DNA of 24,459 nt from an uncultured Actinomyces sp. (GTDB lineage: Bacteria > Actinomycetota > Actinomycetes > Actinomycetales > Actinomycetaceae): the NCBI GenBank assembly GCA_938014245.1, contig CALLSD010000047.1:1-24459 (forward strand), in the 5' to 3' direction. Shown here piece by piece: positions 1 through 8,798 of the stretch; the first letter of the stretch is position 1; every line of letters starts with the position of its first letter. Below the pieces are notes generated by a model. The model saw only the letters and a program-made list of their open reading frames with translations, was not told the DNA's origin and searched no databases. The translations under genes and the position numbers were made by a program.

Positions 1-54
1 ACCCGTAACCCCCTGCTTGCAAAGCAGGTGCGCTACCAATTGCGCCATAGCCCC
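1..54 (-). tRNA. tRNA-Ala (anticodon TGC), 3' part outside the window
   Basis: Read on the minus strand, the gene begins at 54 with GGGGCTA, followed by a D-arm (GCGC/GCGC) and an anticodon arm CCTGC-TTTGCAA-GCAGG. The loop carries TGC, complementary to plus-strand positions 19-21, so it decodes alanine GCN codons. The T-arm and the 3' acceptor strand lie beyond the left edge. It is the last visible gene of a tRNA-Ile / DLW-39 / tRNA-Ala cluster downstream of gyrA, a common actinobacterial arrangement. Confidence 0.93.
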
Positions 55-71
55 AAAGGGGTTCCCCAGAA

Positions 72-209
72 TTACGCCTGCGAGACGTCATCCGTAAGGG
101 ATGTCCACAGTTCCTCATTGTCGGAGAGATCCTGGCAGATCTGCCGGACCACAAGCCCCACTGCAGCGACACAAGCCACTAGCGAAAGAGTCTTCACAAA
201 CTTCTTCAT
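72..209 (-). CDS. DLW-39 family microprotein
   Basis: A 45-residue protein lies between the two tRNA genes. It starts at ATG 207-209 and is preceded by GGAGG five bases upstream. The N-terminus is MKKFVKTLSL, followed by a hydrophobic stretch (about residues 8-21) that could be a membrane anchor or uncleaved signal. An acidic tail containing EELWTSLTDDV matches the charged-Leu-Trp signature for which the actinobacterial DLW-39 family is named. The family is usually about 39 residues, sits beside gyrA and tRNA-Ile/tRNA-Ala, and has no established function. Position, start signal and tail motif together make this a convincing gene although it is very short. Whether it is membrane-bound is inference from hydrophobicity alone. 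Confidence 0.82.
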   Translation of the reverse strand: MKKFVKTLSLVACVAAVGLVVRQICQDLSDNEELWTSLTDDVSQA

Positions 210-241
210 GGGAGCCTCCGCTCAATTGTTCCTGCGGATGG

Positions 242-315
242 TGGGCCTAGGTGGGCTCGAACCACCGACCTCAGTCTTATCAGGACTGCGCTCTAACCTA
301 CTGAGCTATAGGCCC
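242..315 (-). tRNA. tRNA-Ile (anticodon GAT)
   Basis: A complete 74-nt cloverleaf reads on the minus strand. The acceptor stem is GGGCCTA/TAGGCCC, the D-arm GCTC/GAGC, the anticodon arm CAGTC-CTGATAA-GACTG with anticodon GAT, the variable loop AGGTC, and the T-arm GGTGG-TTCGAGC-CCACC. The discriminator is A. The next three bases (239-241) read CCA, so the 3' CCA is genome-encoded. A promoter-like element lies just upstream at 343-372. Confidence 0.96.
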
Positions 316-342
316 ATTGCCATGCCGAGAGGCACGCGTTAA

Positions 343-372
343 ATAGTACATGCGGGCGGGCGTTCGCGCCAA
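343..372 (-). promoter_or_regulatory. Putative promoter of the tRNA-Ile / DLW-39 / tRNA-Ala cluster
   Basis: On the minus strand TTGGCG (367-372) and TACTAT (343-348) are separated by 18 bases, resembling -35 and -10 elements. They lie 27 bases before the tRNA-Ile 5' end and downstream of the gyrA-operon terminator, as expected for an independent stable-RNA promoter. The call is by consensus only. Confidence 0.55.
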
Positions 373-478
373 ATTGTTGATCGTGACGTCGCCCACTCAT
401 TACTGGCAGATGCCCATATTACCCAGAATCACTTGCAAAGCTCGACCTAGCGGCTGCCGCCGCAGTAGGCAAAACACA

Positions 479-518
479 GGCCCGGGGGTATTGATGTCCC
501 CATCAATACCCCCGGGCC
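479..518 (-). terminator. Strong hairpin ending the gyrB-gyrA-DUF3566 transcript
   Basis: Two perfectly complementary 18-base arms (479-496 and 501-518) enclose a 4-base loop, beginning 20 bases after the DUF3566 stop codon. On the minus strand the hairpin is followed by CTGTGTTTTGCC, so the U-tract is short and imperfect. This is usual for high-GC actinobacterial intrinsic terminators. The remainder of 316-537 shows only the tRNA promoter and no gene. Confidence 0.8.
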
Positions 519-537
519 AACGAGCTCGAATGCCCGA

Positions 538-930
538 TCAGTCATCCATCAATGTGACCTTAATGCCACCGACGAGCGAAGCGACCAGGTTGTACAAGAA
601 TGTGCCCAGTGCCGACAAAGCGGTCAACATGACGACATTCATCACTGCAATCAAAGTCGCGTAGGCCATGACCTTCGGAAGCCTGACGTAGTCCAAGAGC
701 GAGACCATCTGCGAGGCTCCGATGGACTGCAGGAAGCCCTCTGCCGACGCGAAGACGTGCATCGCATTGAGCATGAGCCACAAGATCAACACTGCGACCA
801 CCATGGCGATTCCCAGTGCAACACTGAGAAGGAAAGCCACCTTCATGACTCCCCAGGGGTCCACTCGCACAATCGCGAGGTCTACCTGACGGGGAAGATC
901 ATCGCGGTCATTGGATGCGTGATCACTCAT
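538..930 (-). CDS. DUF3566 transmembrane protein
   Basis: A 130-residue membrane protein with a short charged cytoplasmic-type N-terminus. The conserved-looking segment RQVDLAIVRVDPWGVMKVAF is followed by two long hydrophobic segments (about residues 28-55 and 88-120). This layout matches DUF3566, an actinobacterial family encoded directly after gyrA; its function is unknown. The start ATG (928-930) overlaps the gyrA stop in an ATGA arrangement, so the two are translationally coupled and share a transcript that ends at the hairpin 479-518. Nothing in the sequence shows a catalytic site. The family call rests on membrane topology, the VDPWGVMK-type motif and context. Confidence 0.85.
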   Translation of the reverse strand: MSDHASNDRDDLPRQVDLAIVRVDPWGVMKVAFLLSVALGIAMVVAVLILWLMLNAMHVFASAEGFLQSIGASQMVSLLDYVRLPKVMAYATLIAVMNVVMLTALSALGTFLYNLVASLVGGIKVTLMDD

Positions 931-3548
931 TCCTGAACCTCCTGTGAGTCGTCATGCTCTGACGCTACATCCTGTGCAGGGGTTTCGTCACTATTTTCGC
1001 CGACACCCACCTGAGAGTTTTCCTCTTCTAAGGTTGACTGCTCAGCATCTTCCTCGTCAATGTCGCGCTCAGGATTGCGCGTCACTGCAATGATTCGGTC
1101 GTTCTCATCGGGGCGAGCAAAGATCACGCCCATGGTGTTACGAGCAGTCGGGCGAACATCGGAAGCATTGACCTGGACAAGCTTGCCGGACTCGGTAATG
1201 ACCATAATGTCTTCTTCGGGATCCACGACCAGCGCGCCAATGAGTCCGCCACGTTCTTCAACAAGGCGACCCACGCGCACACCCATGGTTCCACGGCCCT
1301 TGGTCGGGTACTCCTCGATCGGAGTGCGCTTGGCGTACCCAGACTCCGTCACAATGAGCAGGTCCGTGCCTTCACGCGGGACGTCCATGGTCAAGAGCTC
1401 ATCGTCGTCGCGGAACTTCATACCGCGCACACCCGAAGTCGAGCGGCCCATGGGTCGCAACTGCTCATCCGTTGCCGCGAAGCGAACGGCCTGGCCATCA
1501 CGCGAAACAAGCAGCAGATCATCATCAGCGTTAGCCAGCTGAGCGGAGACCAACTCATCGGGGTTGCCCTCTTCGTCCTCACGCAGGTTAACGGCGATGA
1601 TGCCGCCACTTCGCGGAGAGTTGTACATCTCCAGCGGGGTCTTCTTCACCAGGCCGGACTTCGTTGCCAGCACCAGGTACTGTGCGTCCTCGTAAGTGCG
1701 GATTGCCAAAACCTGTGCGATGCGCTCCTCGGGTTGGAATGCCAAGAGGTTTGCAACGTGCTGGCCCTTGGCATCGCGACCGCCCTCGGGAATCTCGTAA
1801 GCCTTCGCGCGGTAGACGCGACCGAGGTTCGTAAAGAACAGCAGCCAGTGGTGCGTGGTTGTGACGAAGAAGTGTTCCACCACGTCATCGCCGCGCAACT
1901 GGGTTCCACGAACGCCCTTACCGCCTCGTTTCTGGGAACGGTAGTTGTCGGTGCGGGTGCGCTTTGCGAAGCCATCGCGGGTAATGGTGACGACAACATC
2001 TTCTTCGGGGATGAGGTCTTCCATCGACATCTCCCCGTCGAAGGGAACGATGGTCGTGCGGCGCTCATCACCATACTTTTCAACGATTTCACCGAGTTCT
2101 TCGGAGATAATCGCACGCTGACGTTCGGGCTTGGCCAAGATATCCTGCAGATCTTCAACGCGTGCACGCAGTTCCGCGTGCTCGTTCAAAATCTTCTGAC
2201 GTTCCAGAGCAGCCAAGCGGCGCAGCTGCAGAGCCAAGATCGCGTCGGCTTGGATCTCATCAACATCGAGCAACTCCATCAAGCCGCTTCGCGCCTCGTC
2301 GACCGTGGGCGAGCGACGAATCAGGGCAATGACCTCATCCAATGCATCCAGTGCCTTGAGGTAACCGTCCAAGATGTGCAAACGCTCTTGAGCCTTACGC
2401 AGGCGGAACTGCGTGCGGCGCACAATCACGTCGATCTGGTGAGCAACCCAGTGGCGGATGAAGCCGTCAATCGACAAGGTTCGCGGAACACCGTCGACCA
2501 GCGCCAGCATGTTCGCCGAGAAGTTCTCTTGCAAGGAGGTGCGCTTGTAGAGGTTGTTCAAAACAACCTTCGCGACCGCGTCACGCTTAAGGACAATCAC
2601 CAAACGCTGACCGGTGCGTCCCGAGGTCTCATCGCGAATATCCGCGATGCCCTGGATCTGACCGTCGCGAACCAACTGAGCAATCTTGTCAGCGAGGTTG
2701 TCGGGGTTGACCTGATAGGGCAGTTCGGTGACCACCAAGCACTGGCGTCCCTGGATCTCTTCGACGCTAACAACGGCTCGCTGAGTGATGGAGCCGCGTC
2801 CCGTACGGTAAGCATCCTCAATTCCACGATGACCCAAAATCGTTGCGCCGGTTGGGAAATCGGGGCCGGGAATGAGCTTGATCAGTGCGTCAAGCAGTTC
2901 TTCGCGCGAGGCCTCGGGATTGTCCAGCGCCCACTGCACACCGCGGGCGACTTCACGCAGGTTGTGCGGGGGGATTCGCGTGGCCATACCGACCGCAATA
3001 CCTTCCGAACCATTCACCAAGACGTTGGGGAATCGGGAGGGAAGAATGGTCGGTTCCTGGTTGCGGCCATCGTAGTTGTCCTGGAAATCAACGCATTCTT
3101 CGTCAATATCGCGGACCATTTCCATGGCCAGGGGTGCCATCTTACATTCGGTGTAACGCGGTGCTGCCGGGCCGAGGTTACCGGGGGTTCCGAAGTTACC
3201 TTGGCCTGCCACCAGCGGGGCGCGCAGCGACCAGGGCTGCACGAGGCGTGCGAGCGCATCGTAGATTGCCGCGTCACCGTGCGGGTGGTAGTTACCCATG
3301 ACGTCACCGACGATGCGCGATGACTTCGAGAATGAAGAGGTGGGACGGTAACCACCGTCGTACATCGCGTAGAGAATACGGCGGTGCACGGGCTTGAGTC
3401 CATCACGAACGTCGGGCAGCGCACGCCCGACGATCACGCTCATTGCGTAGTCGAGGTAGGAGCGCTGCATTTCCTTTTGCAGGTCGACCTGGCGAATACG
3501 TTCGATGTCGCGGATGTGTTCGGCATCGACTGTCTGTTCGTCGCTCAC
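927..3548 (-). CDS. gyrA: DNA gyrase subunit A
   Basis: This is the 873-residue A subunit of DNA gyrase, which cuts and religates DNA during ATP-driven negative supercoiling together with GyrB. The winged-helix and tower region occupies roughly the first 520 residues. The catalytic tyrosine is Tyr132 in AAPRYTECKMA. The quinolone-determining region reads HPHGDAAIYDALARL, with Ala93 at the E. coli Ser83 position and Asp97 at the Asp87 position. The C-terminal beta-pinwheel starts near the GyrA box QKRGGKG (about residue 540), and the protein ends in an acidic tail of about 45 residues. The start is GTG at 3546-3548, preceded by AAGGA. gyrB lies upstream across a 65-bp gap and DUF3566 overlaps the 3' end. 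Length and motifs are normal for an actinobacterial GyrA. Confidence 0.98.
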   Translation of the reverse strand: MSDEQTVDAEHIRDIERIRQVDLQKEMQRSYLDYAMSVIVGRALPDVRDGLKPVHRRILYAMYDGGYRPTSSFSKSSRIVGDVMGNYHPHGDAAIYDALARLVQPWSLRAPLVAGQGNFGTPGNLGPAAPRYTECKMAPLAMEMVRDIDEECVDFQDNYDGRNQEPTILPSRFPNVLVNGSEGIAVGMATRIPPHNLREVARGVQWALDNPEASREELLDALIKLIPGPDFPTGATILGHRGIEDAYRTGRGSITQRAVVSVEEIQGRQCLVVTELPYQVNPDNLADKIAQLVRDGQIQGIADIRDETSGRTGQRLVIVLKRDAVAKVVLNNLYKRTSLQENFSANMLALVDGVPRTLSIDGFIRHWVAHQIDVIVRRTQFRLRKAQERLHILDGYLKALDALDEVIALIRRSPTVDEARSGLMELLDVDEIQADAILALQLRRLAALERQKILNEHAELRARVEDLQDILAKPERQRAIISEELGEIVEKYGDERRTTIVPFDGEMSMEDLIPEEDVVVTITRDGFAKRTRTDNYRSQKRGGKGVRGTQLRGDDVVEHFFVTTTHHWLLFFTNLGRVYRAKAYEIPEGGRDAKGQHVANLLAFQPEERIAQVLAIRTYEDAQYLVLATKSGLVKKTPLEMYNSPRSGGIIAVNLREDEEGNPDELVSAQLANADDDLLLVSRDGQAVRFAATDEQLRPMGRSTSGVRGMKFRDDDELLTMDVPREGTDLLIVTESGYAKRTPIEEYPTKGRGTMGVRVGRLVEERGGLIGALVVDPEEDIMVITESGKLVQVNASDVRPTARNTMGVIFARPDENDRIIAVTRNPERDIDEEDAEQSTLEEENSQVGVGENSDETPAQDVASEHDDSQEVQE

Positions 3549-3613
3549 TTTGGTCCTTCGTTTCGTTTTCTACTGACGAGGCCGCGCGTACCTTGCGACC
3601 CCATCGCTGGGCT

Positions 3614-5647
3614 TTAGATGTCGAGGAAGCGCACGTCGGTGGCGTTGCGCTGGATAAACGTGCGGCGTCTCTCGACGTCGTCACCCATCAAGATGGTGAA
3701 GGTTTCATCGGCATCTGCTGCATCTTCGAGAGTGACCTGCTTGAGGATGCGGTGCTCGGGATCCATGGTGGTTTCCCACAGCTCGTGATCATTCATCTCA
3801 CCCAGACCCTTGTAGCGCTGGATGCCGCCTTCCTTGGGAAGCCTGCGGTTTGCAGCAACTCCGGCCGCGAGCATCTCGTCGCGTTCCTTGTCCGAGTAGG
3901 CGAATTCGTGCTCCGCATTCGACCACTTGATGCGGTACAGCGGAGGCATAGCGATGAAGGTGTGTCCCTGTTCGACCAGGGGACGCATGTAACGGAAGAG
4001 CAGTGTGAGCAACAGGGTTGCGATGTGCTGGCCGTCCACGTCGGCATCTGCCATGATGACGATCTTGCCGTAGCGCAGCTTCGACAGATCGAAATCCTCA
4101 CCAATTCCGGTGCCAAAAGCGGTGATCAGGGAGCGAATCGTATCCGAGCTCAGTGCACGGTCCAGGCGAGCCTTTTCCACGTTCAAAATCTTGCCTCGGA
4201 TCGGCAAAATCGCCTGGTGTTCGGGGTCACGTCCGCCGACCGCCGAACCGCCTGCGGAGTCACCCTCGACGATGAAGATTTCGCATTCTGAGGGCACTCG
4301 CGAGGAGCAGTCGCGCAGCTTTCCGGGCATCGAGGCCGATTCCAGAACGCCCTTACGGCGGGTAGCCTCACGCGCCTTCCGTGCGGCAACGCGAGCGGCC
4401 TGAGCGGCCTGGCCCTTCGAAATAATGGCTTTCGCGTCCGCGGGGTGCGCGTCGAACCAGTCGGTGAGCTTGGAGTAGACCTGCTGCTGAACGAAAGTAC
4501 GAGCTTCGGTGTTTCCGAGCTTCGTCTTCGTCTGACCTTCGAACTGGGGCTCGGTGAGCTTGATGGAGATGACGGCGGTGAGGCCTTCACGCACATCGTC
4601 ACCGGTGAGGTTGTCGTCCTTGTCGCGGATGATTCCCTTTTCGCGCCCATAGCGATTCACCAGCGAAGTCAGCGCCGTACGGAAGCCTTCTTCGTGCATG
4701 CCACCTTCGGTGGTGTTGATCGTGTTCGCGAAGGTGTGAACCGAAGAAGAATACGAGGTGGTCCACTGCATGGCGATTTCCACACTCATGGTGCCCTCGT
4801 CGTTTTCCGCTTCGAAGTCGATGATGTCAGCGTTAATCGCTTCGGTCTTCTTCGCTGAATCCAGGTACTCCACGTAGTCACGCAGACCGTGTTCGTACAT
4901 GTAGGAGACCTGGCGGAATCCCTTGTGCTTTTCTTCCGAGGCCTGCTCGTCGCCCGCGATTTCGTCGCCTTCGCCGGTGGCGCTTTCGCGCTCATCGGTC
5001 AAGGTAATGCGCAGTCCCTTATTGAGGAATGCCATCTGCTGGAAACGTTGACGCAGGGTCTCAAAATCGAAAACGGTCGTCTCAAAGATTTCGGGATCCG
5101 GGTAGAAGGTTTGCGTCGTACCGGTTTCGTTGGTTTCTTCACCGCGAACGAGTTCGGTGATCGGGTGACCGCCGTTGGCAAAAGACATGCGCCATGCGTA
5201 GCCCTGCCTGCGAATAACCGTGTCAACGCGCGTCGACAACGCGTTCACAACCGAGATACCCACGCCGTGCAGACCACCGGAAACGGCGTAACCGCCGCCG
5301 CCGCCAAACTTTCCGCCCGCGTGGAGGATCGTCATGACGACCTCAACCGTGGGCTTGTGCTCGGTGGGGTGTTCGTCGACGGGAATACCGCGACCGTTAT
5401 CGACGACGCGAACACCGCCATCGGCCAGGATCGTGACCTCAATGTGGTCCGCGTAGCCAGCCAAGGCCTCGTCAACGGAATTGTCAACAACCTCGTACAC
5501 CAGGTGGTGTAGGCCGCGCTCACCGGTTGACCCAATGTACATACCGGGGCGCTTACGCACCGCCTCCAAACCTTCGAGGACGGTAATATCTGACGCGCCG
5601 TAGCCGTCGGATCCGTCATCGACTGTTGGTTCTTGCGTTTCAGCCAC
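3614..5647 (-). CDS. gyrB: DNA gyrase subunit B
   Basis: This 677-residue ATPase subunit of DNA gyrase has an N-terminal GHKL domain. That domain carries the catalytic Glu52 and Mg-binding Asn56 in YEVVDNSVDEA, Asp83 in VDNGRGIP, the GGLHGVG lid motif and the lysine loop QTKTKLGN. The C-terminal Toprim domain has Glu461 in EGDSAGGSA and Asp534/536/538 in DADVDGQH, followed by YKGLGEMN. The start is GTG 5645-5647 with GAGGGGAG upstream. The 201-bp gap before it (5648-5848) should hold the promoter: a TAGAAT -10-like hexamer lies at 5728-5733 on the minus strand but no good -35 is visible. In the Toprim motif, Val follows EGDSAGGSA where E. coli has Lys447. The gene is otherwise ordinary. Confidence 0.98.
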   Translation of the reverse strand: MAETQEPTVDDGSDGYGASDITVLEGLEAVRKRPGMYIGSTGERGLHHLVYEVVDNSVDEALAGYADHIEVTILADGGVRVVDNGRGIPVDEHPTEHKPTVEVVMTILHAGGKFGGGGGYAVSGGLHGVGISVVNALSTRVDTVIRRQGYAWRMSFANGGHPITELVRGEETNETGTTQTFYPDPEIFETTVFDFETLRQRFQQMAFLNKGLRITLTDERESATGEGDEIAGDEQASEEKHKGFRQVSYMYEHGLRDYVEYLDSAKKTEAINADIIDFEAENDEGTMSVEIAMQWTTSYSSSVHTFANTINTTEGGMHEEGFRTALTSLVNRYGREKGIIRDKDDNLTGDDVREGLTAVISIKLTEPQFEGQTKTKLGNTEARTFVQQQVYSKLTDWFDAHPADAKAIISKGQAAQAARVAARKAREATRRKGVLESASMPGKLRDCSSRVPSECEIFIVEGDSAGGSAVGGRDPEHQAILPIRGKILNVEKARLDRALSSDTIRSLITAFGTGIGEDFDLSKLRYGKIVIMADADVDGQHIATLLLTLLFRYMRPLVEQGHTFIAMPPLYRIKWSNAEHEFAYSDKERDEMLAAGVAANRRLPKEGGIQRYKGLGEMNDHELWETTMDPEHRILKQVTLEDAADADETFTILMGDDVERRRTFIQRNATDVRFLDI

Positions 5648-5848
5648 CTAATGGCTCCCCTCATTCTTCACCCACACGGGTGCGTACTGCCCGAAAATGG
5701 CGCAGTATCAATAAAACAACCGTTCCTATTCTACCGAAAAGGCAAGGGGAAAGCCCTGATTGACACCGCTATGAGGGGTAATCACTCACAGGAATTATCC
5801 GCGAAAACTAGCGGTTTTTGAGGCTGTGATCAGTCACACGTTCAGAAA

Positions 5849-6499
5849 CTACGCGTAGGTATCTCGAGGACCGCGTCCAGGCACCGATAAACGGCCCTTT
5901 TTCCACGAAGGAGAGGCCGGTGGACGCAAGATCACCTGCTGCACAACACCCTCACCCACGGCCTCGGCAATATTGCGCTCAAGCTGGGGAAGAAAGAGCT
6001 GAACGTTCTTAAACCAGTTCGTCGAATCGCACTGGACAATGACTCGTCGGTCTTCAATTGCTTCGATCTTGCAGTGAGCAGCGATCTCCTCGCCGGCAAT
6101 CTGGCTCCACCTCGACATGAGATCACCCATGCGAGTGTGCTCTTGCCAACCGCGCTGAGCAATGAGGGAATCAACCGTGAGCCCAAGGCGCTTAGGTTCA
6201 CGGTACTTTCGCCGAAGTGGCGCCATTCCTGGCATTTTGATCCATCGACTTCCCGCCCGCGAAACAACGGTCGAAAGCGCGCTGAATTCACCATGGGGAT
6301 CAGCCTCAAAATCAACGCTCACATCATCAAGTTCGTGCTCATCATCGAGCAGAATTTCTTGGGCGAACTCTTCACTTTGACCGCTGATCGAGCGGCGTCG
6401 AGTTCGCAAGGGCACGCGGTAGTGTCCCTGGGCTTGCGCTCTGGCTTGTGCACGCCGTAGTGCTGCAGAGGCATATTCAAAATCGGAAAATTCACTCAT
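5849..6499 (-). CDS. dciA: DciA family (DUF721) helicase-loader protein
   Basis: A 216-residue protein whose C-terminal half carries the DUF721/DciA signature: RGWQEHTRMGDLMSRW, then IAGEEIAAHCKIEAIEDR, DSTNWFKNVQLFLPQL and GRGPRDTYA at the end. DciA is the widespread non-DnaC/DnaI loader or operator of replicative helicase DnaB, and a gene beside recF is typical in actinobacteria. The N-terminal half is low-complexity and charged. An in-frame ATG exists 25 codons upstream inside recF. The ATG at 6497-6499 is preferred because it overlaps the recF stop by eight bases and the residues upstream of it do not look like the family. It ends the dnaN-recF-dciA group; no strong terminator follows, only weak 4-5 bp stems near 5805-5820. 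Confidence 0.88.
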   Translation of the reverse strand: MSEFSDFEYASAALRRAQARAQAQGHYRVPLRTRRRSISGQSEEFAQEILLDDEHELDDVSVDFEADPHGEFSALSTVVSRAGSRWIKMPGMAPLRRKYREPKRLGLTVDSLIAQRGWQEHTRMGDLMSRWSQIAGEEIAAHCKIEAIEDRRVIVQCDSTNWFKNVQLFLPQLERNIAEAVGEGVVQQVILRPPASPSWKKGRLSVPGRGPRDTYA

Positions 6500-7652
6500 C
6501 ACCGACCACCGTTCCAAGCTCAGGATCCCAGTGAACAGCATGAGTCTGAGCGTGCAATTCTGGCGGAACATCATCGGCGACAGCTGCCGTGATCAGTACC
6601 TGTTCCGCTCCGGTAATCATACGTGTTAAACCGGCTCGGCGGGAGGAGTCTAGCTCTGCAAATACATCGTCAAGAATGAGAATCGGGGTGTCTCCATCGC
6701 GAGAAAGCAGCTCGAAAGCGCCCAAACGCAGTGAAAGTGCAACCGACCATGTCTCGCCGTGGCTTGCATATCCTTTCACCGGCATTCCACCAAGGGAAAG
6801 CTTGAGATCATCTCGATGTGCGCCGACCAAATTGACGCCACGTTCGGCTTCCTTCATGCGCGAGGCCGCAAGCAGATCCTTGAGTTCCTCTTTGAGTTGC
6901 GCGGCGCTGGCCTCGGGCGCGCAACTTCCCTGGGAAGCAACGAATTCGATGTCCATTTTCCGAGGCGACCCGCCGATTTCTTCGTAAGCATCGGCTGCGG
7001 GCCTGCGAAGCTGGGCAACGAGGCCGGCGCGGGCAAGGCTCAATCGGGCTGAAAGCTCAGCGAAGGTTTCATCCCACACATCTATCGTTGAAAAATCAGG
7101 GGTATATCCCCTGCGTAGTTGAGATTGCGCGCTCTTCATCAGCGCCGCCCTCTGACGAGCAACCTTCTCAAAATCGTTTTTTACCTGCGCGATCAGCGGA
7201 TGCTGCTGAACGAGCAAATCGTCCATAAATTGACGACGAAGCTGCGGGTCGCCGCGAACGATTTGAAGATCTTCGGGTGAAAAGACCACGCTTTTGAGCA
7301 GACCCAGAACTTCTCGTGGACGCACCTGATTACGGTTCACCTTCGCACGGTTGGCTTTGCCGCGGACAATTTCAAGCTCAATAACGGTTTCGCGCTCACC
7401 AGCGGTAACGAGTTTGACTCTGACAACTGCACCGCCGGGTTGGGGCTCATCTGCCGCAAGTGGCAAACGCACGAGCGCCTGCTCGGCACTGACGCGATGT
7501 GAAGAGAACGCGGAAAGGTAGGAAATCGCCTCGACGAGGTTGGTCTTTCCTTGGCCATTGGCGCCCAAAAGTACTGTCGTTCCGGGCGAAAACTCCACTA
7601 CCGCATGGCGGTATGAACGAAAATCATCCAGCGCAACGTGCGAAACTCGCAC
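6492..7652 (-). CDS. recF: DNA replication/repair protein RecF
   Basis: RecF (386 residues) is an ABC-type SMC-like ATPase that helps RecO/RecR load RecA at gapped DNA. The Walker A motif is GANGQGKT (residues 30-37). The N-terminal MRVSHVALDDFRSYRH is the family's standard opening. The signature region GETWSVALSLRLGAFELL and the Walker B PILILDDVFAELD lie in the last third. The start is GTG or ATG at 7652, with 12 bases between it and the dnaN stop, and dciA overlaps the 3' end. The three genes are probably one transcript from the dnaN promoter. Length and motifs are typical. Confidence 0.97.
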   Translation of the reverse strand: MRVSHVALDDFRSYRHAVVEFSPGTTVLLGANGQGKTNLVEAISYLSAFSSHRVSAEQALVRLPLAADEPQPGGAVVRVKLVTAGERETVIELEIVRGKANRAKVNRNQVRPREVLGLLKSVVFSPEDLQIVRGDPQLRRQFMDDLLVQQHPLIAQVKNDFEKVARQRAALMKSAQSQLRRGYTPDFSTIDVWDETFAELSARLSLARAGLVAQLRRPAADAYEEIGGSPRKMDIEFVASQGSCAPEASAAQLKEELKDLLAASRMKEAERGVNLVGAHRDDLKLSLGGMPVKGYASHGETWSVALSLRLGAFELLSRDGDTPILILDDVFAELDSSRRAGLTRMITGAEQVLITAAVADDVPPELHAQTHAVHWDPELGTVVGDE

Positions 7653-7664
7653 ACAAACTCCAGA

Positions 7665-8798
7665 TCAGATTCCGTAGCGGATCGGCATGAGGAGGTAACG
7701 GAAATCGGTTGATTCTCCGCCGTCTGCCTTCTCTTGACCCGTGATGACCGCAGGCTTCGTGGGGTGGGTGAAACCGAAACGAACGAAATCCGTGTCCATC
7801 ACCGACAGGCCCTCGCTGAGGTACTGGGGGTTAAATGCCGTCGCAATGTCCTCGCCCATGAGCTGCGCGGGAACAACTTCGGAAGCTTGAGCGTTGTCGC
7901 CTTGGCCGGCTTCGAGGACAAGCTGACCATCGGAGAAGGAGAGTCGAACACTGGTCTTGCGTTCGGCAACCAAAGACACGCGCTTGACTGCTTCGAGCAG
8001 AGTGTGGCGCTCAACAATGGCCTGAATTGTTGTGGTTTCTGGGAAAAGCCTACGTACGGGCGGGTAATCGCCATCCATGAGGGTCGAGGTCGTGCGTCGT
8101 CCACCGGCCTGAAAACCAATGAGCGAGGAGGCACCAGGCTGGGATTCCTGGGACAGACCGACGTCAACCTTTGCACCACTGGTCATCGACTTGGCAACGT
8201 CTTGGAGGATGCGGGCCTTCACCAATGCGGCCTCGGACATGTCGGAAACAGAATCCCAATGAAGTTCACGCATAGCCAAGCGGTAACGATCGGTTGCCAA
8301 AAGCGTGATGTTGTCGCCATCGATTTCAACGCGAACTGCAGTGAGCAGGGGAAGAGTTTCATCACGTGAGGCGGCAATTGACACCTGAGCAACGGCCTGG
8401 GCAAAAACCTGCGAATCAACAGATCCGGCAACCTGGGGCTGTCCGGGAAGCAAGGGGTATTCATCAATTGGCATAACAGCCAAGGTGAAGTGCGAAGAAC
8501 CGCAGGAAAGTGAAACTTTTTGTCCGTCGACTTCGATGGTGACGGGCTTGTTGGGCAGTGACTTTGAAATATCGGCAAGAAGTCGACCTGAAACTAGGAC
8601 TTCGCCTTCCTCGTCAACGGATGCAGGAATTCGTGAATTTCCCGAGACTTCGTAGTCAAAGGAGGACAGAGTCAGCTCTTGACCTTGGGCTGAAATACGC
8701 ATTCCGGCAAGGATGGGGCTTGCGGGACGGCTAGGAAGTACACGCGCTGTCCATGAAACAGCTTCAGCAAGCACGTCGCGGGCGACGGTGAACTTCAT
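7665..8798 (-). CDS. dnaN: DNA polymerase III beta subunit (sliding clamp)
   Basis: The 377-residue sliding clamp encircles DNA as a dimer and tethers polymerase III. It begins MKFTVARDVLAEAVSWTARV, like other actinobacterial DnaN proteins. The three clamp domains can be followed through LAGMRISAQGQELTLSSFDY, the central ATDRYRLAMREL motif and the C-terminal YLLMPIRYG, which is part of the hydrophobic binding cleft. The start ATG (8796-8798) has AAGGAG about six bases upstream. A candidate promoter lies at 8833-8861. The gene directly follows the dnaA-dnaN origin gap and heads the dnaN-recF-dciA group. Confidence 0.98.
   Translation of the reverse strand: MKFTVARDVLAEAVSWTARVLPSRPASPILAGMRISAQGQELTLSSFDYEVSGNSRIPASVDEEGEVLVSGRLLADISKSLPNKPVTIEVDGQKVSLSCGSSHFTLAVMPIDEYPLLPGQPQVAGSVDSQVFAQAVAQVSIAASRDETLPLLTAVRVEIDGDNITLLATDRYRLAMRELHWDSVSDMSEAALVKARILQDVAKSMTSGAKVDVGLSQESQPGASSLIGFQAGGRRTTSTLMDGDYPPVRRLFPETTTIQAIVERHTLLEAVKRVSLVAERKTSVRLSFSDGQLVLEAGQGDNAQASEVVPAQLMGEDIATAFNPQYLSEGLSVMDTDFVRFGFTHPTKPAVITGQEKADGGESTDFRYLLMPIRYGI

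Noticed and set aside
1734..3323. 529-codon plus-strand open frame opposite gyrA
   Set aside because: It lies wholly antisense to the conserved gyrA, shows no recognisable motif, and such long antisense frames are common in GC-rich genes.
5805..5821. Small hairpin near the dciA stop as an intrinsic terminator
   Set aside because: Stems of only 4-5 bp with competing alternatives; too weak to call.
5824..5839. TGTGA-TCAG-TCACA dyad after dciA as a CRP/GlxR site
   Set aside because: CRP-family sites have six bases between half-sites; this has four and is not placed at a recognisable promoter.
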